From: Prostheceraeus crozeri
Lineage: Eukaryota; Platyhelminthes; Polycladida; Euryleptidae
DNA: 64,000 bases
Assembly (NCBI GenBank): GCA_907163375.1
Contig: CAJQUW010008598.1
Location: forward strand, 1 to 64,000
Direction of reading: 5' to 3'
This document shows, in pieces, positions 40,245-52,451 of the stretch. The position numbers and the translations under genes were made by a program. The notes under the pieces are model-generated. The model was not told the DNA's origin and made no database searches. It saw nothing but the letters and a program-made list of their open reading frames with translations. Each line of letters opens with the position of its first letter. Position 1 is the first letter of the stretch.

Positions 40245-40285
40245 TGACGTCAGTGGACAGTTTTGTAATATACTGTACAGTATAT
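40245..40285 (-). promoter_or_regulatory. CRE-like site and 18-bp palindrome upstream of the peptide gene
   Basis: TGACGTCA at 40,245-40,252 is a perfect cAMP-response-element core, 66 bases before the ATG. The perfect palindrome atatactgtacagtatat at 40,268-40,285 includes TATA-like text. Regulatory function is inferred from position only. Confidence 0.4.
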
Positions 40286-40445
40286 CCTGACGAGGTGATA
40301 CGGATGATGACACTTCCGATTTTAAGCTACATAATCTTCCAAAGGACCGCGCTGTATAAATTAAGTTTATTAAGCCATTGTATGCAAGCTTGGTCCTTAT
40401 CAAACTTTCGGATTCGGGTAGGAGTTGCTCATCTTCAATGTGCAT

Positions 40446-41340
40446 AATATTTCAGAAACCTGACATTAATAAGTGGGAAGAATGCAGTGAATACTAAATC
40501 CTGATTTCCTCTAATATTCTTAAAGTAATCTGAATTTTTCTCGACTTTTGCATGCTCCGGGATTTTGATGCTTGTTAAACAGGGTTCGTACGGCTTCCCT
40601 GGAGGCAAAATTCACAAACTTTCACAAACCTCCTTTATTCGCAAATATGGGTAGATACCATTTCGGCACGAGAAGGCCCCACAATTCAGCTACAACAGAC
40701 TTTTGCCGAATTATTATTGAAACTTATGCCAACATTCCGCTGATGGCGCAAATTCGATTCATTTCTTATATTGACCTTTCATTAGAAAAATATTGAACGT
40801 AAGAAATCCTACGTGCCTGTGTGACTTTTGTATATTCAAACAAAACATATTGAGGCGTGATATTTAATGATGAAGAACAAACAACAACTGACATTCTTGA
40901 TGCAAAAACAAGCATTAAAAAACGCAGATATGTAAAACAAATAATTTACCTCTAAATTACGTCTCCATTATGATCGGACCCATCTTGATTACTTTATAAA
41001 GGATATAATAGACAAAAAATAATGCTTGCTCTTGAATAATTATGACGTCAACAGTAAGAATTAGATACTTGCTGTTGGAAAATACAAGCATCTAAAGCTT
41101 TGGAAATAAAACAACCTTTCTGAAAAACAAATATTTTACATCAAAAACTATTTGTTCGGACGAGCTCGATTACAAAACTGAAACTTGCTATAGTATCAAT
41201 AATGCAACGCTAATCATAATGTCCAAGTATCAACTCACTCAATGGCAGCAGAACAATTGCAAATGGGTTGAAGTTTTCAAGAACAATTACCACTAGATCA
41301 GCAGAATATATCATTTCTATTTTCTTAAAAAATCATTTCA
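40446..41340. other. Spacer without a recognised gene
   Basis: AT-rich, nothing supported. Confidence 0.45.
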
Positions 41341-41342
41341 TT

Positions 41343-42000
41343 CTTCATCTCTCCCTCCTACTCATTAGCTCCTCGACGTAATGTCGCTTTGACTGCTTTA
41401 GAAGTTGCATTCTTTTCTCAGCTTCAGCTTTCATCGGTTTGCTGTCTATAATTGACCCATACAGTTCAATATATTGGCAATGTGCGAGCATAGCAGGTAG
41501 TTTCAAATAGTGAGGCAAAGCAAATGCATTTCAAGAAATAGATGTAGATCCTTATTTGGAGACTTTCATATTGTGTTACCATAAACTTAGGATCAATTGA
41601 ATGTCAGCAAATTGTCCCTTTATCTTTCTAGATCTCAAAGTGCTCGTGTGATGGTCATTGTTCTGTTCGATAGCCAAATAAGTAGACTCCTTACTTTCCA
41701 CAACTTCGCTCCAGAATACTTTCTGGAGTTCTGATGCTCTCAGAGTTCTGAATTCCCACCATGAATTTTCTCCTTCGTCGCTTGAATGGCTAGTTTCCTT
41801 TTTACCATGAGAAACTTAATTTTCAGATTTTCTTTTCAGATCAATCTCTTCCATGTCTGTTCCAACCTCTTGCAATCTTCTCAAATGTTGCACTGTACTT
41901 TAGAGAAGATTATTTGACTGAAAGTATCAATGAATCGACGATTATGTTGTTCATGAATCCGCCTGCTCGAGTGTATGAGTCCTTGATTAGGCAGAGCGTC
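41343..42000 (-). pseudogene. Degenerate charged protein gene, possibly Myb/SANT-type
   Basis: Minus-strand frames carry protein-like charged pieces in order: KYSATFEKIARGWNRHGRD, a Glu/Ser-rich stretch with ENSWWEFRTL, and a C-terminal helix AEAEKRMQLLKQSKRHY ending in a TGA near 41,343. Stops and frame changes separate them. The layout resembles a DNA-binding head and coiled tail of transposon Myb-like proteins, but no family could be fixed. Introns are an alternative explanation for some breaks. Confidence 0.3.
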
Positions 42001-45000
42001 ACAAGCACCTCTTCGTCAGGGAGCCCGTGAACATGTACGATGATTCAGAAAAAGCCTGATTCAGGACTACATTACCGTGACTAAGAAGCAGCAATCATCC
42101 TGCTAAAAATGATATACTGAAAAATCCTGTACTTTGCATTTCCGAACTCGTCTATGATTTTCGGCACCTTTTCCCATTGCTGATCGATTCATCTTTGTCC
42201 TGATGATTCTTCAGAGAGAGAATCCAGATTATGTTCTTCGTATAGAAGTTTCCAGCATGAAGTTTCAGGCATTCCTCGAAATTCATTTTGTGACATAGAA
42301 CAACAATGAAACGACGGAATGTTGGTTTTAAGCTGACAGTGTCTCTATAAGACCACCCAGCCGATTCGAATTTTAAAAAAATCGAATACTACGAACCTGT
42401 GTAGATTACGAATATTACTTTCTGGTACAAAAATGATAGCTTGTCGGAGTACCCCTTAGGAGGTATTTTTCTTGCATCTTGTTAAAAGATTCGCAAATGC
42501 ACCAGACCATATTTATACACAAAACAAGCTTTTGTATTCTATTAATGATCAGACATATAACCAGCAATCAATTTAGATTGCTTCAATTTTAAACAAACAA
42601 TGTAGATTCCAAGATTGTTTCATAGGATTGTTGAAATATAAAGTTGAAAAAATTAAAAATTGCTGCTAGAAAATTCAGCAGAATGAAGATGATTTTATAA
42701 TTTCTAATGTGGTCAAGGAAATTTCTCTAGCTGCCATGCTTCCAACTGCTAAATTAGCCTAAAACTTTGAACATCTCTTTCATCTGAATATTTCAAAGCA
42801 TATTGGTATTTTCTAATATTTATTAGATAGAGGTCTATCAACTAAAGTCATGCGAAGTGGATCATATAAAAATTAGAGGATCCTTAATTAGGTTTTACAC
42901 TAACATGGCAATTATTTCATACAGCGATAGAATGTGCACAACAGGCTTCATCTGAAAATCACTGTAGTTTCTTCAGAACTCGTAAGCATAATATTATGCT
43001 AATAATATTGCTTACTAGGATGCATTTTTGTAAAGGAAGATAATGCTCAGAATTAAGCTATATTATTGAAGCAAAATTGATATTTTATTGGATGGGATTT
43101 GTTGCAAACGTTACTTTATATGTAGAAGTGTCAACTTGTATGTTTACTATCAATGAAATTGATATTGCTCAATTATGCAGCCCCATAGTGATTAGATGAT
43201 AAATATTTCAAAAATGGAATTTTTCCGACAATTAGACGGCTGCCAAAGAGTGAAAATTATGTCAGTGATTTACATTCGAGTGGGTTCTTTACAGACCCTT
43301 TCCGTCAAGCTTTTAACTATAAGTGGGCCTATTCCAGAGATCAAAACTGCCTGTTATGAGACATATATTAGTACTTTTTCAATCAAAACTTTACAGTGCA
43401 AATATGCATCAATATTATATATCTAAATTGATTAAAACCGACGATAAATTACAATATTGGCTAAATCTTTGAAAATATTCCATAAAAAACTATCACTATG
43501 CAGCCTACTTCAAAGGCCAATTATCAAGATCATGTTCCATGAACTTCTACTAAAATATGCAACCAAGTCAATTGAATTGGAGATAGCCAATATTGAAAAA
43601 TATTGACTTCATTTTCGTCCTCGTTATTAATCAATGTCTTTCAATATTGGTTCTTTCCCATTCGATTCAAAACATGACAAATAGACAAGATAATTTATTT
43701 TAAACCAAGCCCAAGCTTTACGATGCAAGGTTCTCATTGCCTTGGATCGTTGACACCACTTTCTCTGGTTGAATTTTATGTGGGCATTCATATTTACTGA
43801 CGCATTTGCCAGAAGTCACGAGTTGTTGAAGCACACGAGATAAGACGATACCGCATAGGTCAGCACACAGAAGCTATGAAAATACATGTAGATAGCGGAT
43901 GAAGTATGACGTAATCAGCATGACTGCAGTAATGTAAACGGTAATCAAATTATTTACAAAATAGTGCATTAGGCCCTACTGGTACATCTATTCTTCAATC
44001 CATCAGAAAGTTTCAGGTGGCTATAAGTAAATAGGCTACACATACCCAATCATGTCAGTATCATATTAATGTCCTTATCAGTAGATGCAAACTGTTTATT
44101 ATACACATCAACTTTTTATCTAGTTACACGTGCTTCACGAAAATCAGTGAAAGTGACACTGCAATAAAAAATTCAACAAAAAATATTCCATTGTGTATAT
44201 TATCATCTCAATTTCTTAGGCCCTTTTATCAATATTATGCAATGCACCTCACTCATTTCGCATAAACTGAACCGCTTGTTTCACTAATCCAACATCAATC
44301 TTCTAAGAAAACTCGATAGCAGGCCTACCGTGTGTCTCGATGACATTCATTTGTAGCATGTAACCCGCATGTACTTTCAGCAAGCATCAATTCAGAATCG
44401 TGTAAAAGCTATAGCGCCATGGAAATTGCATGTAAAAATTGCGCATTTACCGGAACGCACTAAGACGAGACTTTGACATCGAGAATTGCTACATGACTTT
44501 TTGCTAATATGGGCACATTTTCCAATTCCTATATCATGTAGTTATTACATAAGAGTATGCAATCGTTAAGATATGCATTCAATCGTCAGCACACGTATGA
44601 TAGCCTGACTAAAGTAAAGGGCAACATGACAAAAGGTCACGTTGGGTTGTCAACATATAAAAAAGGCCTGTACTACGAAACACTTTTTCCTGTTCTACCA
44701 AAAAAGCGAAAACAAACGAATGCCACTCGATAAAAGCGAAAATTCAGGCATATTTTCGAAAAGGCGAATGTCTGGGTGGTCTGCTCCATTAATCGCAGAT
44801 ATATTTTGATCCTGTTCCAGATTGTTCAGTCACACGTGGGAATGTAGTGTTCAAAACAGACTTCAGTTAGAGATATAAAACAGGATATTGAGGATAGCGA
44901 TTACGGATAACGACTGTTATCCCGGTGAAGCATGGCTGCGTCTTCTAGCACCACGAATCAAAGGGAAGTATGTTGCTGACAACTACCGTAAAGATATCAA

Positions 45001-45778
45001 CATATATTTTTGAACTTCTCCACGTCATTATCACAAACTTCATTTCAATAAATGTGACATGGCTTTCGCTCCAACATCGTGTTCGTGATAGACTTTCTAT
45101 TTTTAAGCTTTGCTGGATCAATGCTTGCAAGCATCAATTTTTGAGTAGGCCTATTTCAATTTTTACTGCGAATTGCTCGACGTCCAATTCATCAAGTGTT
45201 TTCACACGTTTCCTGGAACAGATGTGCAGTTTGTGCAATGGATATGATTCCAGATTCAAGATCGTGATTCCAAGCTTAACTTTAAATTGCTTTCACAATC
45301 CTGATTCGAAGGACGCTTTACTATTTGCCCCCCCCCCCCAATTCACTTGATGAATTCTTTCATGATCTTCCTACCATTTTCCGTATAACCACATTTCATG
45401 ATTTTTTGATGATTTCGTGAAAAACCTTCGATTTTATGATCTTCATGACACTGAGAGGCCTGACTTCGTGATATTTAAAATCGTAAAAGCAAATCATCTG
45501 CAGGCATTTAAATTTGTTATTCAAAAATTCACAAACTTTAGCAAATTTTCATAAACCGTGAGAACTCTTTAAATCTAAACTATTCTGAATGTAGCTTGCT
45601 GCATCACCTACGATTTTCATTCATATCGCTTAAATTAATACAACTATTTTGTAGATTTCAATAACCTCTTTAAGAGACTAATACTGAATTGTGATAGAAA
45701 TTTAGATATCCATAAAAAATTTTGTTTTATGACATAGGAATCATTTTCCATGCGATGGTGTTCTCTGCTGTCACCTTA
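42001..45778. other. Spacer without a recognised gene
   Basis: AT-rich. One 12-bp inverted pair ccaatattgaaa / tttcaatattgg at 43,587-43,598 and 43,639-43,650, and a run of ten C near 45,331. No supported gene. Confidence 0.45.
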
Positions 45779-45786
45779 CAGTAAGG

Positions 45787-46821
45787 CAGTGGTGGGCAAC
45801 GCGTGGCCCGCCACCGCTTCTCATATCTAACGTGGCCCGCGGACATTATTTGAATCGATGATGTGAAAATGACTCACTCCGACTTCGACCTTCGAGAGGT
45901 GCGTCTGTGGGTAAGGGATCCTCTTTAGAATTTGCAAAGCCATCAATCATCAACTAAATGAGTAATATGATGGCACAAAAAACAAAGATTCAAATTCGAA
46001 TTATCCAACTATGCTCCTTTCGTAATGAATATCTTCTCGCATAAGCGCAAAACGGTCATCACTTGCACGAGTTTATGCTATGTCACATAGTATTCGATGC
46101 CCTGCTGAGCATGTTTCTCTACGTAATGAACCATGTCCCAATGACCATAGAAAGAGACTTAATTTATCAGACTTTGACTAGGAATGGAGGAATCCAGTCA
46201 CAAGATTTTGACAGGCCGACATATTTTTCAAATATTCTTGCTGAATTTCATATGCATACTACTGCACTGATATACTTGTATATTTCGTATACTCCAATGG
46301 CATTAGCACACGACTACCATTTGTGGAGACCATGCACTATTTTTGAAAGCTGCATATGTCTGGGTGACATATATACTCGTATGTACATGCAACATAATTA
46401 TTGTAGCAAAATAAATTTTATCCTGTGCGACTTTCAAGCGTATGAGTTGCACTGTACTTACAGACCGTTGTTTTTCGATGAAATACGGTAATGTCGGTCA
46501 AATCACTAAAAAATTCAAATTACCGTTAAATTACACAAAAGAAAAGCTTCCATGATTTGTTATAGATCTATTCACTCTTCAATGCTCGCATGAATTGTAG
46601 AAAGTAAATTTTGATTCCTAAATATTAAACAAGAATTAGTAGCTTACAATACTGCTGTATACATTTACATTTACATGTAAAATTTTGTTATGTAGTACGA
46701 TGCACGCACAGTGCAGCAGCCCATATGTACTGTAAAAAGTGCGGAATAAAAGAATATTAAGCCTATACTACTGCCTTTTACAATTGGTGGCCCGCTATCC
46801 CAACTTTGTTGCCCATCACTG
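45787..46821. mobile_element. Complete non-autonomous hAT element
   Basis: Terminal inverted repeats CAGTGGTGGGCAAC (left) and GTTGCCCATCACTG (right) match at 13 of 14 positions. The identical 8-bp sequence CAGTAAGG lies on both sides (45,779-45,786 and 46,822-46,829), the target-duplication length of the hAT superfamily. The 1,035-bp interior holds no transposase; its 142-codon frame has no protein-like features. Confidence 0.9.
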
Positions 46822-46829
46822 CAGTAAGG

Positions 46830-47585
46830 TAACAAGGGATGTACAGCTGACAAAACTACTATTCATGGCAAATCACTGATAGGCTTTTTGTTCATTGATT
46901 CAACTGCTGTCTATAAACCATATACGGCCTCATTGTTGCTACAGCTTTGCATCAATCATTCAATGGATGTACTAAAGGCCGTAGTATATCATCCTTCTAC
47001 AGCTATTTTCTCTGTCATTCTCTTGCACCTACTTGTTGCTTTCGGTCTCCTCTTGTGATTACTATTCTATGCCGTTAGTTTTGGGCACGGTTGCCACTTC
47101 AGAAAGACAAAAATACAGACCTAATGATTAGCTGCTACATCAAAACAATAACAGACCTTAAGTCTCCGCAAGCTTTACGCTGAACCCTGTCTGTATCAGA
47201 AAAATTGCGATAAGCATGATTTTCACCCGAAATGAAAGCATTATAATAAAATTGAGATGTGGAGCGGCGCGCTGATTAAATCTAGAAAAGTCGATTTTCA
47301 CCACTATCTAAGATTCATTTAACAACACTATTATTAAAAGCCCCTGCGAAAGCTACATTTAAAAAAATTAACGTTGGTAGATTACATTTCCCCGGTTTAG
47401 CCGCATTATCTTGGTTCCTCATTTGAGCTTTATTTCCAGTAATCCAATTAAAGTAAGAGCTGCTCGACGGTGAGTGGAGAAGCACACCAATTTTTACGTC
47501 GCGTCTTTTCTGGTTGTATTAATTGGAAGGCTAACTTATATCATCTCGTAGGGCCTATACAGCAGGAAGCAGTGTGTCCAATGTA
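46830..47585. other. Spacer without a recognised gene
   Basis: Nothing supported. Confidence 0.45.
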
Positions 47586-47700
47586 GGGCTCCTACCGGAT
47601 CAACCGGATCAGATCAGTACTATGAACCGGATCCGATCCGGTAAATTGAAGTAGTGATCCGGATCCGGCTACCCCCTGATCCGGATCCGATCCGGTGAAT
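47586..47700. mobile_element. Palindrome-rich hAT terminus (GATCCGG repeats)
   Basis: Starts tagggctcctaccggatc and contains repeated ccggatccgatccgg and gatccggatccgg words, a subterminal pattern common in hAT ends. It lies downstream of the hAT transposase fossil, consistent with one element; the other end was not found. Confidence 0.55.
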
Positions 47701-48204
47701 TTATAAGTAGTATGTACTTAGCAATAAACATATGTCGCTCATAACCTACCAGATAACTTTCGGTAAGGTACCGTTTACTTTAATTTAATTTCTAACAATT
47801 TTAAGCTTTTATGAAGACAACATACGATATAAAACTTATTTGATAATAGACGCGGCTGATCACAAGCCTATTGTCTATATTTCACATTTTTATCAATTAA
47901 CTTTTTTTTTGAATTATGACACGTAGCCATAAAAAGCGTTAATGCGACTTCAGATTTAAGTGGTGAAAGTACTGTATCGTCATGTATCAGTAATTCATGA
48001 TTTCTCTCTTTTCTCTCCTTTTCGAATATATCAAAGTGATACGTAACGTACATCTGTATTAGACAGTCAATTACATATTTGTAGATTAACTAACTAAGAT
48101 GCTTAATTACTTTTGTAATAATTTTTAGTGTACCTTAATTAAGATATATAAATAAAAACAAATACATGTCATCCAAATTTTGTTTCTACAATTATTAATG
48201 TTCC

Positions 48205-49290
48205 TTACTTAATGTATTTCTTGGAGAACATCAGTGCGGACAGAGTTTCACTTTTCAACGACTGTCTGCACAGTCCGATGATGTCTCTACCACAATTGAA
48301 AGTTCTTTCTACACTAACTGATGAGGCAGGAATGCCTAAAATACACTTTGCTACCTTTGAGAGGCATTTAAATTGCTTCTCATGTATGCTCCACCATTTC
48401 AGTGGCTCAATTTCCTCTTCTTCACGAGGAAGAGAGAAATAAGCATTTATCTCTTCCAAATATTTAGGTTCATTCACAGAGTTCGATTTCTTAAAGAAAT
48501 TAAAAATTGTCTTCTGCTTTGCCACAGAGGTCACTTGTGAGGTTACGGGTGAATAAATTTCCTCGAAATAACTTTTGCATATATCTTGCAGCTGTTCACA
48601 TGATCTGTTCAACACACCAGGATATAACGATTCAAAATCTGTCTCCACAAAAAAAATCTTTCTTGAGTCTTGGATCAAGAAGAACCGCAATAATGTATGA
48701 TGGTGAATCATCTGTAAGTGAGTAATACTTACTCAGTACTTTATGTGCAGCAGAAATTCCTTCCTTGATTTCAATACATACCTGGGAATTCTTCACCTGG
48801 CCCTCGATGTGAGAAAACAAGGAGATGAATATAGGCATTATCGTATTTAGGGTTGGGTACCTGGTGGCCGATGTGAGTTTGGTGGCTTGATCAAAACTAT
48901 CCAGGATATCGACCAGGTCTTGAAGAACCCGCCAGTCATCGTCATCCAAGTGGAATCTTCCGAGTTCGACACCTCCAATTTTCGGATTTAGCTTCAGCCA
49001 ATTTTGAAAACCACTTTTCACCGTGAATAATCGTTGCAACATAGCGTAGGTGGAATTCCACCGCGTACGGACATCCAGAATAACCATTAATTGTTGACAA
49101 GATGAAAGTGTACATTGTACAAGAAAGTTCTTTCAGTGTTCGGGACTACTACGCAGCTTCTTAATTATGTAGCGCACTCTTTTAATTAACTTTGTTTTCT
49201 CATTGGAATAATCGCGTTCGACTTTGGTTTCCTCAGTTTCATCAATACATCCTTGTCCTTGGTAATCTTCACGCTCTTCCAAATGTACTG
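48205..49290 (-). pseudogene. hAT transposase fossil
   Basis: The minus strand encodes LDVRTRWNSTYAMLQRL, the landmark of hAT transposase cores, and ends with the hATC dimerisation region (SVSVERTFNCGRDI). A frame change separates 48,632-49,087 from 48,205-48,711 near VLLDPRLKK. Upstream of 49,087 the frame continues back to about 49,290 through an in-frame TGA. The N-terminal BED zinc finger was not recognised. Not functional. Confidence 0.85.
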
Positions 49291-49698
49291 TAGGAACTTT
49301 CTCTGTGAATGATGTAATAATAGCTTCTTGGCGTGAATGCTGTTAGCATGCAGCGGTTAGGTTGCCGCCTTTGTTGAAGTTTGTGTGCGCCTTTGGGAGT
49401 CTTGGATGATGCAAGTGAAGTGGCAGCGAGTGATCACCGTGTGTATGACTTGGACAGATATTACTATGGCCTAACTTACGACTTGCTTTGCATCACAACA
49501 ACCTTGATTCCTCGAACGTTGCATGTGACTAGTCGATGATTCATTCATCATGTGCTTTTAGGATTGGCGATTCTGGGACAAAGATCGCCAATGTAGACGC
49601 CTCAGCAGCCCGAGAAAAAAACCCTGTAAACTTACTAAAAAACCAAGCTAAACAGAGAAAACTTTTGAAGACGCCGAGTTAACTGGTATAAACTTAAT
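49291..49698. other. Spacer upstream of the hAT fossil
   Basis: May contain the decayed BED-finger part of the hAT gene; nothing definite. Confidence 0.35.
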
Positions 49699-50043
49699 AG
49701 GTCAGAAAATTCCGCATTAACTTGCTAGGTTTAGTCGGAAACTTATTAAGTCTACTGATGTTTCGTCTAGTCCTAATAAACTTAGCTGGTAGCCGGGTAA
49801 CTTATTAGGTTTACTGATGTTTCTTCAATTGAACTCATAATTGAACTCTTGATAGGCCAGAAAATTCCACCTTAACTTAGTAGGTTTAGTCAGAAACTTA
49901 TTAAGTCTTCTGATGTTTTTCTAGTCCTAGTAAACTTAGCTGGTAGCCGGGTAACTTATTAGGCTTACCTATGTTTCTTCAATTGAACTCATAATTGAAC
50001 TCTTGATAGGCCAGAAAATTCCACCTTAACTTAGTAGAGTTAA
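49699..50043. repeat. 155-bp minisatellite, two full units and a partial
   Basis: Units begin at 49,699, 49,854 and 50,008 with aggycagaaaattcc and share aaacttagctggtagccggg. A further diverged partial unit occurs at 51,255-51,390, after the inserted 463-bp duplication, so the array was split. Confidence 0.85.
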
Positions 50044-50068
50044 CCTTAACTTAGTAACTTAACCTCAA

Positions 50069-50531
50069 CAAGTTCCTGTTGATGACCTCATTAAAAATAG
50101 TCAAATAATTTGTATGCATATTTTGTACAATTCTATTTCACGTTTTAGCTTAAGGAACTAATATTAATTCTCTTACACACCTGGTAGATTTTAGATAGCG
50201 TAATCTCGCTGTGTTATTAGCTAGATCTGGTATTTTGATTGGAAACAGACCTGTCCTCTTATCATCTGAATGGGCAGACTGTTAAATAGGATCTTTTCAA
50301 TATATAAGTGATAAACATAATTTTGAACAGAACGACTTACTCGCCAATTCATTACACATGAGGAGAGGAGAAGCGTTGTTTGTCCTTCTAGTAAGTATTT
50401 TTAAAATTTTTAGACATTTTAGGATATAAAACTTTTCTTTTAAATCATACTTTGTACCTAATGAAAATTAACTAGTCATTAGCTTGTTTTTTTAAAACTT
50501 TGTTACCTTGACGCACTTTGCTACGTTGAAT
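50069..50531 (+). repeat. 463-bp duplicated promoter-like segment, copy 1
   Basis: Nearly identical to 50,791-51,254, offset 722 bp. It contains tatataag near 50,300, an ATG near 50,359 opening an 11-codon frame, and an immediate GTAAGT donor. A possible acceptor (tttttgcag) follows near 50,542 and adds only four codons before TGA. No AT/GC or family clue; could be a promoter and first exon of a small or non-coding transcript. Confidence 0.8.
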
Positions 50532-50790
50532 TGTTTTTGCAGCACGTCTTGAGTTGAAGGTGGATTATGTCCCCGCCTCTTGACCTCTACTGGCTGGACT
50601 ATGTCCTTCTTTCAAATGCCTGAGGTACATTTCAGTCAATAGTGACTCTATTTTTCTTTTATACATGTAGATGCTAATCTTTCTCTATTATAAATTTAAT
50701 TTTTGAGGCTGTGCATCTTAAATGTACAGGACCGCGCTTGGTCGGGTTTGAGCGTCCAGGATAAAGCGGTCGAAACGCGATCGTCCTGAC
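50532..50790. other. 259-bp interval between the two 463-bp copies
   Basis: Contains a partly self-complementary CG-rich stretch at 50,729-50,789 (aggaccgcg to cgatcgtcct). No gene recognised. Confidence 0.5.
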
Positions 50791-51254
50791 CAAGTTCCTG
50801 TTGATGACCTCATTAAAAATAGTCAAATAATTTGTATGCATATTTTGTACAATTCTATTTCACGTTTTAGCTTAAGGAACTAATATTAATTCTCTTACAC
50901 ACCTGGTAGATTTTAGATAGCGTAATCTCGCTGTGTTATTAGCTAGATCTAGTATTTTGATTGGAAACAGACCTGTCCTCTTATCATCTGAATGGGCAGA
51001 CTGGTAAATAGGATCTTTTCAATATATAAGTGATAAACATAATTTTGAACAGAACGACTTACTCGCCAATTCATTACACATGAGGAGAGGAGAAGCGTTG
51101 TTTGTCCTTCTAGTAAGTATTTTTAAAATTTTTAGACATTTTAGGATATAAAACTTTTCTTTTAAATCATACTTTGTACCTAATGAAAATTAACTAGTCA
51201 TTAGCTTGTTTTTTTTTAAACTTTGTTACCTTGACGCACTTTGCTACGTTGAAT
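50791..51254 (+). repeat. 463-bp duplicated promoter-like segment, copy 2
   Basis: Differs from copy 1 by only a few substitutions and a longer T-run. Same TATA-like text, ATG and GTAAGT donor. Confidence 0.8.
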
Positions 51255-51478
51255 AGGTTTAGTCAGATACTGATTAAGTCTTCTGATGCATGTTCTGTTG
51301 TTTCTTCTAGTCCTAGTAAACTTAGCTGGCAGCCGCCGGGTATCATTAGGTTTAATGCTGACGTGTCTTCAATTGTACTCATAATTGCCGAAAAAGTTTT
51401 TCTTTATCACCAATCGTTGTATAGCACCTGAGTAGTAAGTAAAACTCCACCACTGGACCACGCAAGATGGCCGTCGCT

Positions 51479-51725
51479 GACGTCCCCCCCTCCTGTCAGT
51501 CGAGTCGGTCGTGGTGAGCCGCCGTGTTGCTTCGAGTCTGACGTCCCCACCCCTCCTGTCAGTCGAGTCGGTCGTGGTGTGCCGCCGTGTTGCTTCGAGT
51601 CTGACGTCCCCCCCCTCTGGCCGGCCGTAGTAGCGCGAGGTGGTGTGTGATGCGCTCTCCAGGTTGGCGTGGTGTGCCGGCCAGGTTGGCGTGGTGTGCC
51701 GGCCAGGTTGGGAGGGTGGACTGTC
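51479..51725. repeat. GC-rich tandem repeats at the inner edge of the right arm
   Basis: Two units of 61 and 63 bp (51,479-51,539 and 51,540-51,602) beginning gacgtcccc, followed by 22-bp units aggttggcgtggtgtgccgg cc at 51,661, 51,683 and a partial at 51,705. Much higher CG content than any neighbour. Confidence 0.85.
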
Positions 51726-51728
51726 GTA

Positions 51729-52252
51729 GCTCACCTGAAAAAATCCTAAGTGTCAGAGTGGCTTTGTATGGGTAAAATTTTGAAAATTTTCCAAAGTGTG
51801 GCATTTCGACCTGGGACCTTTACCAAAACATTTTTCATCAAATTTCGCTGACCCCCCCCCCGGACAGCGATCTTCTAACTTTGGTTCTAGTGGACGGATT
51901 TTGTCTTACAGCTACTCGTTTGAAAGAGGAGAAAAAACTGCTCGGTGACATTTTTTGTTGCGAGTCAATCGGACCAGCCGTTCAAAAGTTAGAGCTGTTA
52001 CAAGATTTTAGGTCGGAGCTCACCTGAAAAAATCCTAAGTGTCAGAGTGGCTTTGTATGGACAAAATTTTGAAAATTTTCCAAAGTGTGGCATTTCGACC
52101 TGGGACCCTGACCAAAGTTTGTTTCATCAAATTTCTCCGAACGAGGGGGGAGGGCGGGTCAGTGAAATTTGATGAAAAATGTTTTGGTAAAGGTCCCAGG
52201 TCGAAATTCGGAAGTTTTAAATTTTCAAAATTTTCACCACACTGGAGCTCCC
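51729..52252. repeat. Direct and inverted repeats of the leader region
   Basis: A block of about 94 bp starting agctcacctgaaaaaatcc occurs at 51,729 and 52,019 in direct orientation. The second copy is followed by its own inverted version ending at about 52,252, so 52,019-52,252 is a long imperfect hairpin centred near the G-rich run at 52,145. Mirror reading frames on both strands here follow from this symmetry. Confidence 0.8.
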
Positions 52253-52443
52253 ACACTTAGAAATTTTTTCACTTGTGGCATGTTACATGGACATGTGCTG
52301 ACGCACCGACTTCCAGTGGTCATATGAGAATGGTTCAGGTGTCATATGATAGAGAATGATGAGACGAATCGTTTGCAACAAACCGCATGTCGCTACGATG
52401 AATACTTTCGGAGATAGAGCCATTTTAAGTTTTCTTCCGAGCA

Positions 52444-52451
52444 TATATAAA
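52444..52451 (+). promoter_or_regulatory. TATA box upstream of the structured leader and coiled-coil gene
   Basis: TATATAAA with start site expected near 52,475. Downstream lie short hairpins (gcgac-ggtc-gtcgc at 52,497 onward, and the palindrome cccgatatcggg near 52,518). Confidence 0.5.

Noticed and set aside
46063-46491. 142-codon frame inside the hAT element
   Set aside because: No transposase motif, irregular composition, and non-autonomous hAT elements are not expected to code.
50729-50789. Hammerhead-like ribozyme in the CG-rich hairpin
   Set aside because: A cgaaac word is present but the CUGANGA core is missing.
52035-52260. Near-identical 73-codon frames on opposite strands
   Set aside because: They arise from the inverted repeat itself and show no start or codon signal of a gene.
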